A DNA stretch of 36,453 bases from an uncultured Burkholderiales bacterium (GTDB lineage: Bacteria > Pseudomonadota > Gammaproteobacteria > Burkholderiales > Burkholderiaceae_C). The stretch spans positions 1-36,453 of the forward strand of contig CAJAOB010000066.1 in the NCBI GenBank assembly GCA_903941205.1, read 5' to 3'. The notes beneath the pieces were generated by a model, which did no database searches, was not told the DNA's origin, and saw only the letters and a program-made list of their open reading frames with translations. Shown here in pieces: positions 1-6,874 of this stretch (positions are counted from its first letter, which is position 1; the number at the start of each line of letters is the position of its first letter). A program made the translations under genes and the position numbers.

Positions 1-44
1 CGGGGACCGACAAAGCCGACAGGGTTGGGCGCTGCAAATTAGCT

Positions 45-65
45 CCCTCCCCCTCTGGGGGAGGG
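45..65. repeat. Perfect GC-rich hairpin, intergenic repeat
   Basis: Two 9-base arms, CCCTCCCCC and GGGGGAGGG, flank a 3-base loop just beyond the stop codon of the GlcD-type gene. Read on the minus strand it would form a stable RNA hairpin after that gene, but no T-run follows, so it is not a classical intrinsic terminator. The flanking pattern (cctc/gggttggggtgggg) resembles a dispersed intergenic element that I associate with Burkholderiales genomes; that resemblance is from memory. Confidence 0.5.
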
Positions 66-109
66 TTGGGGTGGGGGCCAGCCACCGAGCCAGCCTCACC
101 CACGCGCGC

Positions 110-1612
110 TCAAAACCGCGGTAAGTCGGGGTGGGCGATCTGGCCGCCGCGCACCAGCATCTTTCCGTACTCGGCACAGCGCTGCAGCGTGGGAATGACC
201 TTGCCCGGGTTGAGCAAGCCGCGCGAGTCAAACGCGCGCTTGACGCCGAACATCTGCTCGTTTTCAGCAGCCGAAAACTGTACGCACATGGAGTTGAGTT
301 TTTCCACGCCCACGCCGTGTTCGCCCGTCACGGTGCCGCCCATGGCCACGCTGGTTTCCAGGATCTCGGCGCCAAAGAGCTCGCAGCGGTGCAGCTGGTC
401 GGGGTCGTTGGCATCGAACAGGATCAACGGGTGCAGATTGCCGTCGCCGGCATGAAAGACATTGGCGCAGCGCAGCTGGTATTTCTTTTCCATCTCGCCA
501 ATCGCCAGCAAGATGTCTGCGAGGCGTTTGCGCGGGATCGTCGAGTCCATGCACATGTAGTCGGGGCTGATGCGGCCGCTGGCCGGGAAGGCGTTTTTGC
601 GGCCGCTCCAGAACTTCAGGCGCTCGGTTTCGTTTTGGCTGACGGCGATGGCGGTGGCGCCGCAGCGCCGCAGCACTTCGCTCATGCGGCCAATTTCTTC
701 CTCGACTTCTTCGGCCGTTCCATCGCTCTCGCACAGCAAGATGGCCTCGGCGCTCAGGTCGTAGCCGGCATGCACAAAGTCTTCCACTGCGGCGGTCATG
801 GGCTTGTCCATCATCTCCAGGCCGGCCGGGATGATGCCGGCGGCGATCACGGCGGCGACCGCGTCGCCGGCTTTGCGCAGGTCGTCGAAGCTGGCCATGA
901 TGCAGCGCGCCAGCTGCGGCTTGGGCACCAGCTTGACGGTCACTTCGGTGGTTACCGCCAGCATGCCTTCGCTGCCGATGATGACGCTGAGCAGGTCGTA
1001 ACCCGGCGCGTCCAGCGCGTCGCTGCCGAACTCGATCTCATCGCCTTCGATCGTGAAGCCGCGCACCTTGAGCACGTTGTGAACAGTCAGCCCGTATTTG
1101 AGGCAATGCACGCCGCCCGAGTTCTCGGCGACGTTGCCGCCTATGGTGCAGGCGATCTGGCTGGACGGGTCGGGCGCGTAGTACAGGCCGAAAGGCGCGG
1201 CCGCTTCAGAGATGGCGAGGTTGCGCACGCCGCCTTGCACCAGGGCCGTGCGGCTGGCCGCGTCGACTTTCAGGATCTTGTTGAACTTGGCCAGCGACAG
1301 GGTCACGCCCATGCGGTGCGGCATGGCGCCGCCCGACAGGCCGGTTCCGGCGCCGCGGGCGACCACCGGCACCTCGAGCGCGTGGCAGGTTTTGAGTACC
1401 GCTTGCACCTGCGCATAGGTTTCGGGCAGGACCACCACCAGCGGCCGCTCCCGGTAGGCCGTCAGGCCGTCGCATTCGTAGGGCGTGATGTCTTCGCGGT
1501 TCCACAGCAGCGCGTGCGCCGGCACCACTTGCTGCAAGGCCGCCACGACCCGGGCCTGGTGCTCGGCGCGCGCCAGCAGCGCTTGTTGTTCGGGGGAAAC
1601 GGGTGCGTTCAT
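110..1612 (-). CDS. glcD: FAD-linked oxidase, glycolate oxidase subunit GlcD type
   Basis: Predicted 500-residue flavoprotein that would oxidise a 2-hydroxy acid such as glycolate, working with GlcE and GlcF at the membrane. An N-terminal FAD-binding PCMH-type domain carries VVARGAGTGLSGGA (near residue 95). The C-terminal FAD-oxidase domain carries HAGDGNLHP and TGEHGVG, both typical of GlcD/D-lactate dehydrogenases. The length equals that of E. coli GlcD (about 499). The ORF track runs open far upstream to 2875, but homology starts at MNAPVSPEQQ, so the ATG at 1612 is chosen; the upstream extension is antisense to the sigma-54 regulator. glcE and glcF are not in the 109 bases left before the window edge. 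It diverges from the sigma-54 activator with a 174-base gap that holds a 19-bp dyad. A D-lactate or other 2-hydroxyacid substrate remains possible. Confidence 0.9.
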   Translation of the reverse strand: MNAPVSPEQQALLARAEHQARVVAALQQVVPAHALLWNREDITPYECDGLTAYRERPLVVVLPETYAQVQAVLKTCHALEVPVVARGAGTGLSGGAMPHRMGVTLSLAKFNKILKVDAASRTALVQGGVRNLAISEAAAPFGLYYAPDPSSQIACTIGGNVAENSGGVHCLKYGLTVHNVLKVRGFTIEGDEIEFGSDALDAPGYDLLSVIIGSEGMLAVTTEVTVKLVPKPQLARCIMASFDDLRKAGDAVAAVIAAGIIPAGLEMMDKPMTAAVEDFVHAGYDLSAEAILLCESDGTAEEVEEEIGRMSEVLRRCGATAIAVSQNETERLKFWSGRKNAFPASGRISPDYMCMDSTIPRKRLADILLAIGEMEKKYQLRCANVFHAGDGNLHPLILFDANDPDQLHRCELFGAEILETSVAMGGTVTGEHGVGVEKLNSMCVQFSAAENEQMFGVKRAFDSRGLLNPGKVIPTLQRCAEYGKMLVRGGQIAHPDLPRF

Positions 1613-1724
1613 CAAAGCTCCTGGAGTCGGCGGCCGGGGGAAGCCCGCCGCGTGGCTCACTTTAAACCATGGCGCCAGAGCAGCGCGTGAGGAAATTTCG
1701 ATGGGTTTGTGAATGGGGCGCAAG

Positions 1725-1743
1725 GCGCCGGCGAGCCCGGCGC
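1725..1743. promoter_or_regulatory. 19-bp inverted repeat ahead of the sigma-54 activator gene
   Basis: GCGCCGG and CCGGCGC are perfect 7-base arms around a 5-base spacer (CGAGC). It lies in the divergent glcD / activator intergenic region, about 44 bases ahead of the activator start. Arm length and spacer equal those of the three dyads at 2839-2901, and the half-sites share the pattern NNGCSNG. I infer a binding site for the Fis-type helix-turn-helix of the adjacent activator (autoregulation or control of glcD). A GC-rich background makes one such dyad less surprising on its own. Confidence 0.4.
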
Positions 1744-1762
1744 TGAGGTAAGGTGCTGGTTT

Positions 1763-1777
1763 TGGCTTTTCCCTTGC
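1763..1777 (+). promoter_or_regulatory. Sigma-54 -24/-12-like element at activator start
   Basis: TGGC, seven bases, then TTGC: the GG-N10-GC spacing and both core blocks of a sigma-54 promoter are exact. The predicted transcription start (about 1789) would fall inside the chosen ATG (1787). A real promoter here would therefore give a leaderless message or imply a later start, and a later start would cost the conserved FGEHPSM segment of the AAA+ domain. The match is good but the geometry is awkward. Confidence 0.3.
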
Positions 1778-1786
1778 CCGCGCACC

Positions 1787-2818
1787 ATGACCCCCCTTAA
1801 AACCACGGCTGAATTGTTTGGCGAGCATCCGTCCATGGTGGACTTGCGCAAGCTGATTGGCCGGGTGGCCCGCAGCAAGGCCCGCACGGTGCTGATTTAT
1901 GGCGAAACCGGCACCGGCAAGGGACTGGTCGCGCGCAGGGTCCACGAGGAATCCCAGCGCGCTGCCGCGCCTTTTGTGGACATCAACTGCGCCGCCATTC
2001 CGTCGGCGCTGCTCGAGTCTGAATTGTTCGGCCACGAAAAAGGGGCTTTCACGGGCGCGGTCAGCCGCAAGCAGGGGCTGATCGAAGCGGCTCACGGGGG
2101 CACCTTTTTCCTCGACGAGGTGCGGGAGCTGGACCCGGTGATGCAGGCCAAGTTCCTGACCTTGCTCGACACCCGCAGGATGCGCCGGCTCGGCGGCGTG
2201 CGTGATGAGGCGGTCGATGTGCGCTTTATTGCCGCCACCAACAAGATTTTGCTGGGGGAGGTCAAGGCGGGGAATTTTCGGGATGACCTGTATTACCGCT
2301 TGCAGGTGATTGCCATCAACATTCCGCCGCTGCGGGAGCGCGGCGACGACGTGTTCTTGCTGGCCGGGAATTTTCTGGAGAAGTACAACCGCGAGCATGG
2401 CAGCCAGCTGCGCGAGATGGACCAGGCGGTTCGGGAGGTCTTCAGGCGCTACAGCTGGCCGGGCAATGTGCGAGAACTCGAAAACCTGATCGAGCGCTTG
2501 TGCCTGCTTGAAGACGGGGAGCGGATTCGCCTGGAGCACCTGCCCCAGCGCATCCTGCGCGAGACCCAGGCGGCGCAGCCGCTGGCTGGCACGGGCTCGG
2601 CCCCGCCAGCTCGGTCGGGGCTGGTGGTCGGGCCGGTCGGGTCGATGGAGCCGGGTGAGCCCGGCTACCACCTGGCAACGCAGCAGTTTCAGCGCGAGCT
2701 GATCGCCGGGGCACTGGCTGCCTGCGGGAACAATCTGGCCATGGCCGCGCAGCGCCTGGGGCTGAGTCGCCATGCGCTGCGGCATCAAATGGCCAAGTTG
2801 GGCTTGCGGGCGCCTTGA
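1787..2818 (+). CDS. Sigma-54-dependent activator, AAA+ and Fis-type HTH only
   Basis: A 343-residue bacterial enhancer-binding protein that would remodel sigma-54 RNA polymerase using ATP. Visible parts are Walker A GETGTGKG (residues 39-46), the sigma-54-contact loop GAFTGA (86-91), Walker B FFLDE (D110, E111), the segment YYRLQVIAINIPPLRER, the SWPGNVREL motif and a C-terminal Fis-type helix-turn-helix (about residues 296-340). There is no receiver, GAF, PAS or V4R domain in front: the AAA+ domain begins within 15 residues of the start, as in PspF or HrpR/S. Activity must then be set by a partner protein or by expression level. ATG 1787 is preferred over the track start 1709 because the extra 26 residues (Cys/Trp/Pro-rich) do not look like protein. 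The dyads and -24/-12-like element just downstream suggest the next three genes are its targets (inference). Confidence 0.9.
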   Translation: MTPLKTTAELFGEHPSMVDLRKLIGRVARSKARTVLIYGETGTGKGLVARRVHEESQRAAAPFVDINCAAIPSALLESELFGHEKGAFTGAVSRKQGLIEAAHGGTFFLDEVRELDPVMQAKFLTLLDTRRMRRLGGVRDEAVDVRFIAATNKILLGEVKAGNFRDDLYYRLQVIAINIPPLRERGDDVFLLAGNFLEKYNREHGSQLREMDQAVREVFRRYSWPGNVRELENLIERLCLLEDGERIRLEHLPQRILRETQAAQPLAGTGSAPPARSGLVVGPVGSMEPGEPGYHLATQQFQRELIAGALAACGNNLAMAAQRLGLSRHALRHQMAKLGLRAP

Positions 2819-2838
2819 AGGAAACCTTGACCGGCGCC

Positions 2839-2901
2839 CTGCCCGGCGCGCGGGCAGATTTGGCGTGAGAAGCACGCCAGAATGCGTGCGTTACACGCAT
2901 T
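2839..2901. promoter_or_regulatory. Three tandem 19-bp dyads, candidate enhancer sites
   Basis: Three consecutive perfect inverted repeats share one geometry, 7-base arms and a 5-base spacer: CTGCCCG-N5-CGGGCAG (2839-2857), TGGCGTG-N5-CACGCCA (2861-2879) and ATGCGTG-N5-CACGCAT (2882-2900, extendable by one base each side). Their centres, about 2848, 2870 and 2891, are 22 and 21 bases apart, close to two helical turns, so all would face one side of the DNA. The array lies between the sigma-54 activator and the AtuA-like operon. I infer an upstream activating sequence for that activator. The first dyad could instead be the activator's transcription terminator, but only ATTT follows it. Confidence 0.6.
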
Positions 2902-2926
2902 TGCTGGCGCCGCGTGCCCCGGCTGC

Positions 2927-2941
2927 TGGCCAGAGCCTTGA
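2927..2941 (+). promoter_or_regulatory. Candidate sigma-54 promoter of the AtuA-like operon
   Basis: TGGC, seven bases, TTGA. The -24 block and the spacing match the sigma-54 consensus TGGC-N7-TTGC; the last base of the -12 block is A instead of C, which is a real weakness. The predicted start near 2953 would give a leader of about 90 bases ahead of the AtuA-like ATG. The element sits 26 bases downstream of the dyad array, somewhat closer than usual for an enhancer. Confidence 0.4.
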
Positions 2942-3042
2942 TTTATATGAAGTTTTTCAAGGATCGGCGTCTGGTACGGATTCTGCGGAGAAGAAGGCTT
3001 GTTCACTCACCCGCTGGCGCACACAAAGCCCCAAACCCTCGC

Positions 3043-4404
3043 ATGAAATCCCTGAAAATCATCTGCCCCAACGGCCATCTCGGGTTTGCGCCCTTGCGCC
3101 TTGAAAGCTTTCTGCTCGGCGTCAAGGCGGGCCCGCACTACATCGCGGCCGATTCGGGCAGCGACGACGTCGGCCCGGTCCCGCTGGGCTCGGACACCTC
3201 CACCAGCCCCCGCTCCTGGCAAATGCAGGACCTCGAACACATGCTGCTGGCCGCGCGCAAGCTGGGCGTGCCCATGATCATCGGCTCGGCCGGCGACACC
3301 GGCTCGAACAGCCGGGTCGACATGTACGTGGCCATGATCCAGGAATTGGCCCTCAAACACGGCCTGGGCCCTTTTCGCCTCGGCTATTTTTACTCTGAAG
3401 TGCCCAAGGAGCGCGTGCGCCAGGCCATTCGGGGCGGCAGCCCGGTGCGCGGTCTGGACGGCTATGCCGACTTGACCGAGTCCGAACTGGACGCCACGGA
3501 CCGCATCGTGGCGATGGCCGGTGTTCATCCCTTCATGGAGCTGCTGCGCCAGGGCGCTGACGTGATCATCGGCGGGCGCAGTTCGGACGCCGCCTTGTTT
3601 GCTTCGGCAGCCTTGCACCACGGCTTTCATGCCGACCAGGCTTACTACCTGGGCAAGGTGCTCGAATGCGCGTCTTTCTGCGCCGAGCCCTACGGCGGCA
3701 AAGAAACCGTGATGGGCGAGATCACCGAGCAGGATGTTCGCGTCACCGCCATGCTGCCGGCGCAGCGCTGCACCATTGCCTCGGTGTCGGGCCACGCCAT
3801 GTACGAGCGCTCCAACCCCTATGAAGAATTTTTCGCCGGCGGCAAGCTCGACATGACGAACTGCCACTACGAGCAGCTCGACGAGCGCACCACCCGGGTC
3901 ACCGGCTCACGGTTTTTGCCCGACGCCAAGGTACGCGTCAAGCTCGAAGGCGCGGGCAGGGTCGGCGAACGTTTTGTTGGTCTGTGCGGCATCCGCGATC
4001 CGTACACGATCGCCAATGTGGACAAGGTGATCGAGTGGGCCCGCGAGCAGGTGCGCGCCCGCTTTGGCGAGACCGGCTATGAGCTGCACTACAACGTGTA
4101 CGGCCGCGACGGCGTGATGGGCGACCTTGAGCCGCTGCGCGACCAGCCCGGCCACGAGCTATGCGTGATGGTGCAGGGCGTGGCGCCGACCCGCGAGATG
4201 GCCGAGGAACTCACCATGATCGGTCTGCGGCAAATGTTTTACGCACGCCTGCCGGACGTCAAGGGAACGGCCGGCTCGGTATCGTTTCCGCTGGACGAGG
4301 TCTTGCCAGCCAGCGCAGCCTACCGCTGGACGCTCAATCACACGCTCGAAGTCGACAACGCCATGGAGCTGTTTGCGACCCATCTGATCAACGTCGGCGC
4401 CTGA
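3043..4404 (+). CDS. AtuA-like protein (DUF1446, acyclic terpene utilization family)
   Basis: A 453-residue cytoplasmic protein of the DUF1446/AtuA family, named after the citronellol/geraniol utilization cluster of Pseudomonas, where AtuA's biochemical role is unknown. The start MKSLKIICPNGHLGFAP, the Gly-rich GSAGDTGS (near residue 81) and the segment IIGGRSSDAALF are the family features I recognise. The ATG at 3043 is chosen over the track start 2914: the upstream 43 residues overlap the candidate promoter and are Arg-rich and unconvincing. It is first of three plus-strand genes; the DUF4387 gene follows after 29 bases and a periplasmic receptor after a further 89. AtuA-like and DUF4387 proteins are commonly paired in catabolic loci. 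The substrate cannot be read from the sequence, and no acyl-CoA carboxylase genes typical of the terpene pathway are nearby. Confidence 0.9.
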   Translation: MKSLKIICPNGHLGFAPLRLESFLLGVKAGPHYIAADSGSDDVGPVPLGSDTSTSPRSWQMQDLEHMLLAARKLGVPMIIGSAGDTGSNSRVDMYVAMIQELALKHGLGPFRLGYFYSEVPKERVRQAIRGGSPVRGLDGYADLTESELDATDRIVAMAGVHPFMELLRQGADVIIGGRSSDAALFASAALHHGFHADQAYYLGKVLECASFCAEPYGGKETVMGEITEQDVRVTAMLPAQRCTIASVSGHAMYERSNPYEEFFAGGKLDMTNCHYEQLDERTTRVTGSRFLPDAKVRVKLEGAGRVGERFVGLCGIRDPYTIANVDKVIEWAREQVRARFGETGYELHYNVYGRDGVMGDLEPLRDQPGHELCVMVQGVAPTREMAEELTMIGLRQMFYARLPDVKGTAGSVSFPLDEVLPASAAYRWTLNHTLEVDNAMELFATHLINVGA

Positions 4405-4433
4405 GGCGGCACCGAACCGCACCGGAACATCCC

Positions 4434-4754
4434 ATGACCACTGAAAAACTTCACCAGCTCGCCAAGACCATCCGCAGCAAGAATGCCGGCGTCAACAAAA
4501 TCACCTTCGACATCATCTTTCGTGAACCCGCGGTCTATGAGCGCGTCAAGCGCTCGGGCGTGATCACGGCGGCGTCGATGGCGGCGCTCTACCGCATTCC
4601 GCGCGAGCGCATCAGCGACTTTGTCGAGTACGACCCCGGCAACGCGATCAAGTTCACCATCTACCGCCTCAGACCCAGCGGCAGTGCCGGCGACGGCGAC
4701 ATCTTTGGCGCGCAGCAATACGCGCCGCTGCTCGACCTCGAGATTCCGGGCTGA
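4434..4754 (+). CDS. DUF4387 domain protein
   Basis: A 106-residue protein of the DUF4387 family, known as the usual companion of AtuA/DUF1446 proteins (sometimes fused to them). Its function is unknown. It starts MTTEKLHQLAKTIRSKNAG and contains the recognisable segment NKITFDIIFREPAVYERVK and the end GAQQYAPLLDLEIPG. There is no signal peptide or membrane segment, so a cytoplasmic partner of the AtuA-like protein is likely. The track ORF starts at 4161 inside the upstream gene; the ATG at 4434 gives the family's normal length and a 29-base gap to the upstream stop. It is probably co-transcribed with the genes on either side. I infer that the pair forms a complex or a two-part enzyme; nothing in the sequence proves it. 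Confidence 0.88.
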   Translation: MTTEKLHQLAKTIRSKNAGVNKITFDIIFREPAVYERVKRSGVITAASMAALYRIPRERISDFVEYDPGNAIKFTIYRLRPSGSAGDGDIFGAQQYAPLLDLEIPG

Positions 4755-4843
4755 GCGCTGCGCTGTGTTGGCAGCGCCGGTTTTGGATTTCCCTTTGTCC
4801 TTTCGCCTTTCGCTTTTTCTTTTCGTTTTTGAAAGTGAACCTC

Positions 4844-5821
4844 ATGAAAAAATTTCTCGCTCTGGCCATGCTCCCGCTCAGCATCCTCGCGCTGACGCCC
4901 GCCGCCCATGCCCAGGCTGACGCCGCCAAGCCGCCGGCGGTGATCCGCCTGGTGGTGCCGTTTGCCGCTGGCGGCAGCAACGACGTGATTGCCCGGGTCA
5001 TTGCCCCGGCGCTAGCCAAACGCCTGGGCAACACCATCATTATTGAAAACAAGCCCGGTGCCGCGGGCGCCATTGGCTCGGATGCCGTGGCCAAAGGCGC
5101 CAAGGACGGGTCGGTCTTGTTGCTGACCTCATCAAGCCTGCTGACCGCCGCGGCCACCATGCCCAAGACCACGCCCTACGACGTGCTGACGGCATTTGCG
5201 CCGGTCGCCATGGTCGGCCAGGGGCCCATGCTGGTGGCGGTGTCGGGCACGACAACCCTCAAGACACCGGCCGAGTTTGTTGCCGCCGCCAAAGCCAAGC
5301 CCGGCTCAGTCACCTACGGAACCTCCGGCCAGGGCTCGATTGCACACATGAGCAGCGAAATGCTCAGTGACGCGGCCAAAGTGCAGATGCTGCATGTGCC
5401 CTACAAGGGCGCGGCCCCCGCACTGCTCGACCTGGCCTCCGGACAGATCAACATGATGATCTCCAACTACTCGTCGCTGGCCCCGCAGATCAAGGCCGGC
5501 CGCGTGCGGGCCCTGGCCGTCACGTCCCGGCAAGCCAGCCCGTCCTTTCCAGACTTGCCGCCCATGGAAAGCGTGGCCCCCGGCTTTGCCGCCGAAATCT
5601 GGGTGAGCGTGTTTGCGCCGGCCGGCACGCCCGCGGCGCTGGTGCAACGACTCAATCGCGAGATCATTGAAGTCGCTCGCCTGCCCGAAGTGCGCAGCTT
5701 GCTCGAAGCCGACGGCGCGCAGCCCACGCCGCTGTCCCCAGCCGAAGTGGCGCTGCGCGTCAAGGAAGACCTGGCTGCCTGGAAGAAAATCGCGACTGAG
5801 AAGAACATCTCGGCGGAATAA
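4844..5821 (+). CDS. Tripartite tricarboxylate transporter substrate-binding protein (TctC/Bug)
   Basis: A 325-residue periplasmic receptor of the Bug/TctC family, which binds carboxylates and other small acids for TTT-type uptake. A Sec signal peptide, MKKFLALAMLPLSILALTPAAHA followed by QA, is followed by the family signature IRLVVPFAAGGSNDVIARV, the segment ENKPGAAGAIGSDAVAK and the ligand-loop region KPGSVTYGTSGQGS. The track begins at a TTG (4829), but the ATG at 4844 gives a clean signal peptide. It is third in the AtuA/DUF4387 unit. No TctA or TctB membrane subunit is in the window, so it is an orphan receptor that must use a membrane partner encoded elsewhere, as most Burkholderiales Bug proteins do. 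Context suggests its ligand is the substrate of the AtuA/DUF4387 pair. Confidence 0.92.
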   Translation: MKKFLALAMLPLSILALTPAAHAQADAAKPPAVIRLVVPFAAGGSNDVIARVIAPALAKRLGNTIIIENKPGAAGAIGSDAVAKGAKDGSVLLLTSSSLLTAAATMPKTTPYDVLTAFAPVAMVGQGPMLVAVSGTTTLKTPAEFVAAAKAKPGSVTYGTSGQGSIAHMSSEMLSDAAKVQMLHVPYKGAAPALLDLASGQINMMISNYSSLAPQIKAGRVRALAVTSRQASPSFPDLPPMESVAPGFAAEIWVSVFAPAGTPAALVQRLNREIIEVARLPEVRSLLEADGAQPTPLSPAEVALRVKEDLAAWKKIATEKNISAE

Positions 5822-5906
5822 GCGGTGGCGCGGCCTGTCGCTGCACGGCAGCACGCCCGCTCTAGGCCACGTTAGACCACTTGGCCGGCCGCGGTGCGGG
5901 CCAGAC

Positions 5907-6851
5907 TCAAAAAACGCTCTTCCTCAACCAGTCCGCAAAAGCCGCGCATTCCCAGCGGTCCATCATGCCGGTGCGCCAGCACAGGTAATGGGCGTGCGGG
6001 CTGGGCACGTTGCGCTCGTAGAGGCGCACCAGCGAGCCGTTTTCCAGCCAGGGCGCGCCGAGCTTGATGCGCACCAGGGCGATGCCCATGCCGGCGGCGG
6101 CGGCGTCGCACATGAGGCCGATGTCGTTGAACTGGGAGCCTTCCAGCGGCTCGGGCCAGTCGAGCTGATGGGCGCCGAACCAGGTGCGCCAGGGCTCCAG
6201 CGGCGAGCGCAGCAGCGCTTCGCCTTCGAGGTCTTCGGGGGCGTCAAAAGGCCCGTGTTCGCGCACATAGGCCGGCGAAGCCAGCGGCGTCACCTCGTCC
6301 TGCATCAGGCTGACATGCTCGACGTCGGCGTAGCGGCCGGTGCCAAAGCGCACCATCAGGTCGGCGTCTTCGGCCACCACGTCGAGCAGCGGAATCGACA
6401 CTTGCAGCGTCAGGTCGATCTCGGGATAAGCCTCGGTGAACTGGCGCAGGCGCGGGATCAGGATGGAGCGCGAGAACGTGGGCGTCACGGCCAGGCGCAG
6501 CTTGCGCTTGCCGGGGTTGGCGCTCTGGCCGGCGGTGCCCGGAAACTTTTGCAGCGTGGCCAGGCCTTCGCGCACATGGGCGAGATATTCGCTGCCCTCG
6601 GTGGTGAGTGAAAAATCGGCGCGCCCGAACAGCTTGGTGCCAATGATTTGCTCGAGCTGCTTGACGCGGTGGCTGACGGCGCTGGGCGTGACGAAGAGTT
6701 CTTCGGCCGCCTGCGTGACGCTGCGCAGGCGGGCCAGCGCCTCGAACGTCAACAGGCACTGGATGGGCGGAATCCGTTTGGCGCCCGAGTTCGGGTTGGC
6801 GTTGGCGTTGGGGTTGGGGCTGGCAACCCAGCTGGCGTTCTGACTGGCCAT
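5907..6851 (-). CDS. LysR-family regulator, GcvA-like
   Basis: A 314-residue LysR-type transcription regulator. The N-terminal winged helix-turn-helix (about residues 27-85) has RIPPIQCLLTFEALARLRSVTQAAEELFVTPSAVSHRVKQLE, closest to the GcvA/AmpR group. The remaining two-thirds is the periplasmic-binding-protein-like effector domain. ATG 6851 is used; the 113 residues before it in the track lie antisense to purU. Before the HTH is an odd Asn-Pro-Asn-Ala tract (SPNPNANANPNSGAK) encoded by a degenerate hexanucleotide repeat. It lies 23 bases downstream of purU on the same strand and is probably co-transcribed. GcvA-type regulators often control glycine/one-carbon genes, so regulation of purU or of the divergent aminotransferase is plausible. 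It converges with the receptor gene and overlaps nothing. Confidence 0.92.
   Translation of the reverse strand: MASQNASWVASPNPNANANPNSGAKRIPPIQCLLTFEALARLRSVTQAAEELFVTPSAVSHRVKQLEQIIGTKLFGRADFSLTTEGSEYLAHVREGLATLQKFPGTAGQSANPGKRKLRLAVTPTFSRSILIPRLRQFTEAYPEIDLTLQVSIPLLDVVAEDADLMVRFGTGRYADVEHVSLMQDEVTPLASPAYVREHGPFDAPEDLEGEALLRSPLEPWRTWFGAHQLDWPEPLEGSQFNDIGLMCDAAAAGMGIALVRIKLGAPWLENGSLVRLYERNVPSPHAHYLCWRTGMMDRWECAAFADWLRKSVF
6793..6823. repeat. Degenerate hexanucleotide repeat inside the LysR gene
   Basis: About five imperfect copies of a six-base unit (ttggcg / ttgggg) run in frame through the 5' end of the LysR gene and encode alternating Asn-Pro and Asn-Ala on the minus strand. Because the unit is a multiple of three, slippage would change protein length without a frameshift. 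Confidence 0.6.
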
Positions 6852-6874
6852 GACGCGCTCCCGGCAGGCTCGGA

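Noticed and set aside
131-1690. 519-residue plus-strand ORF
   Set aside because: Antisense to glcD; Ala/His/Gly/Val-rich shadow.
1613-2875. Upstream extension of the glcD frame (track ORF 110-2875, 921 residues)
   Set aside because: The extra 421 residues are antisense to the sigma-54 activator and Arg/Pro/Ala-rich; the GlcD family begins at 1612.
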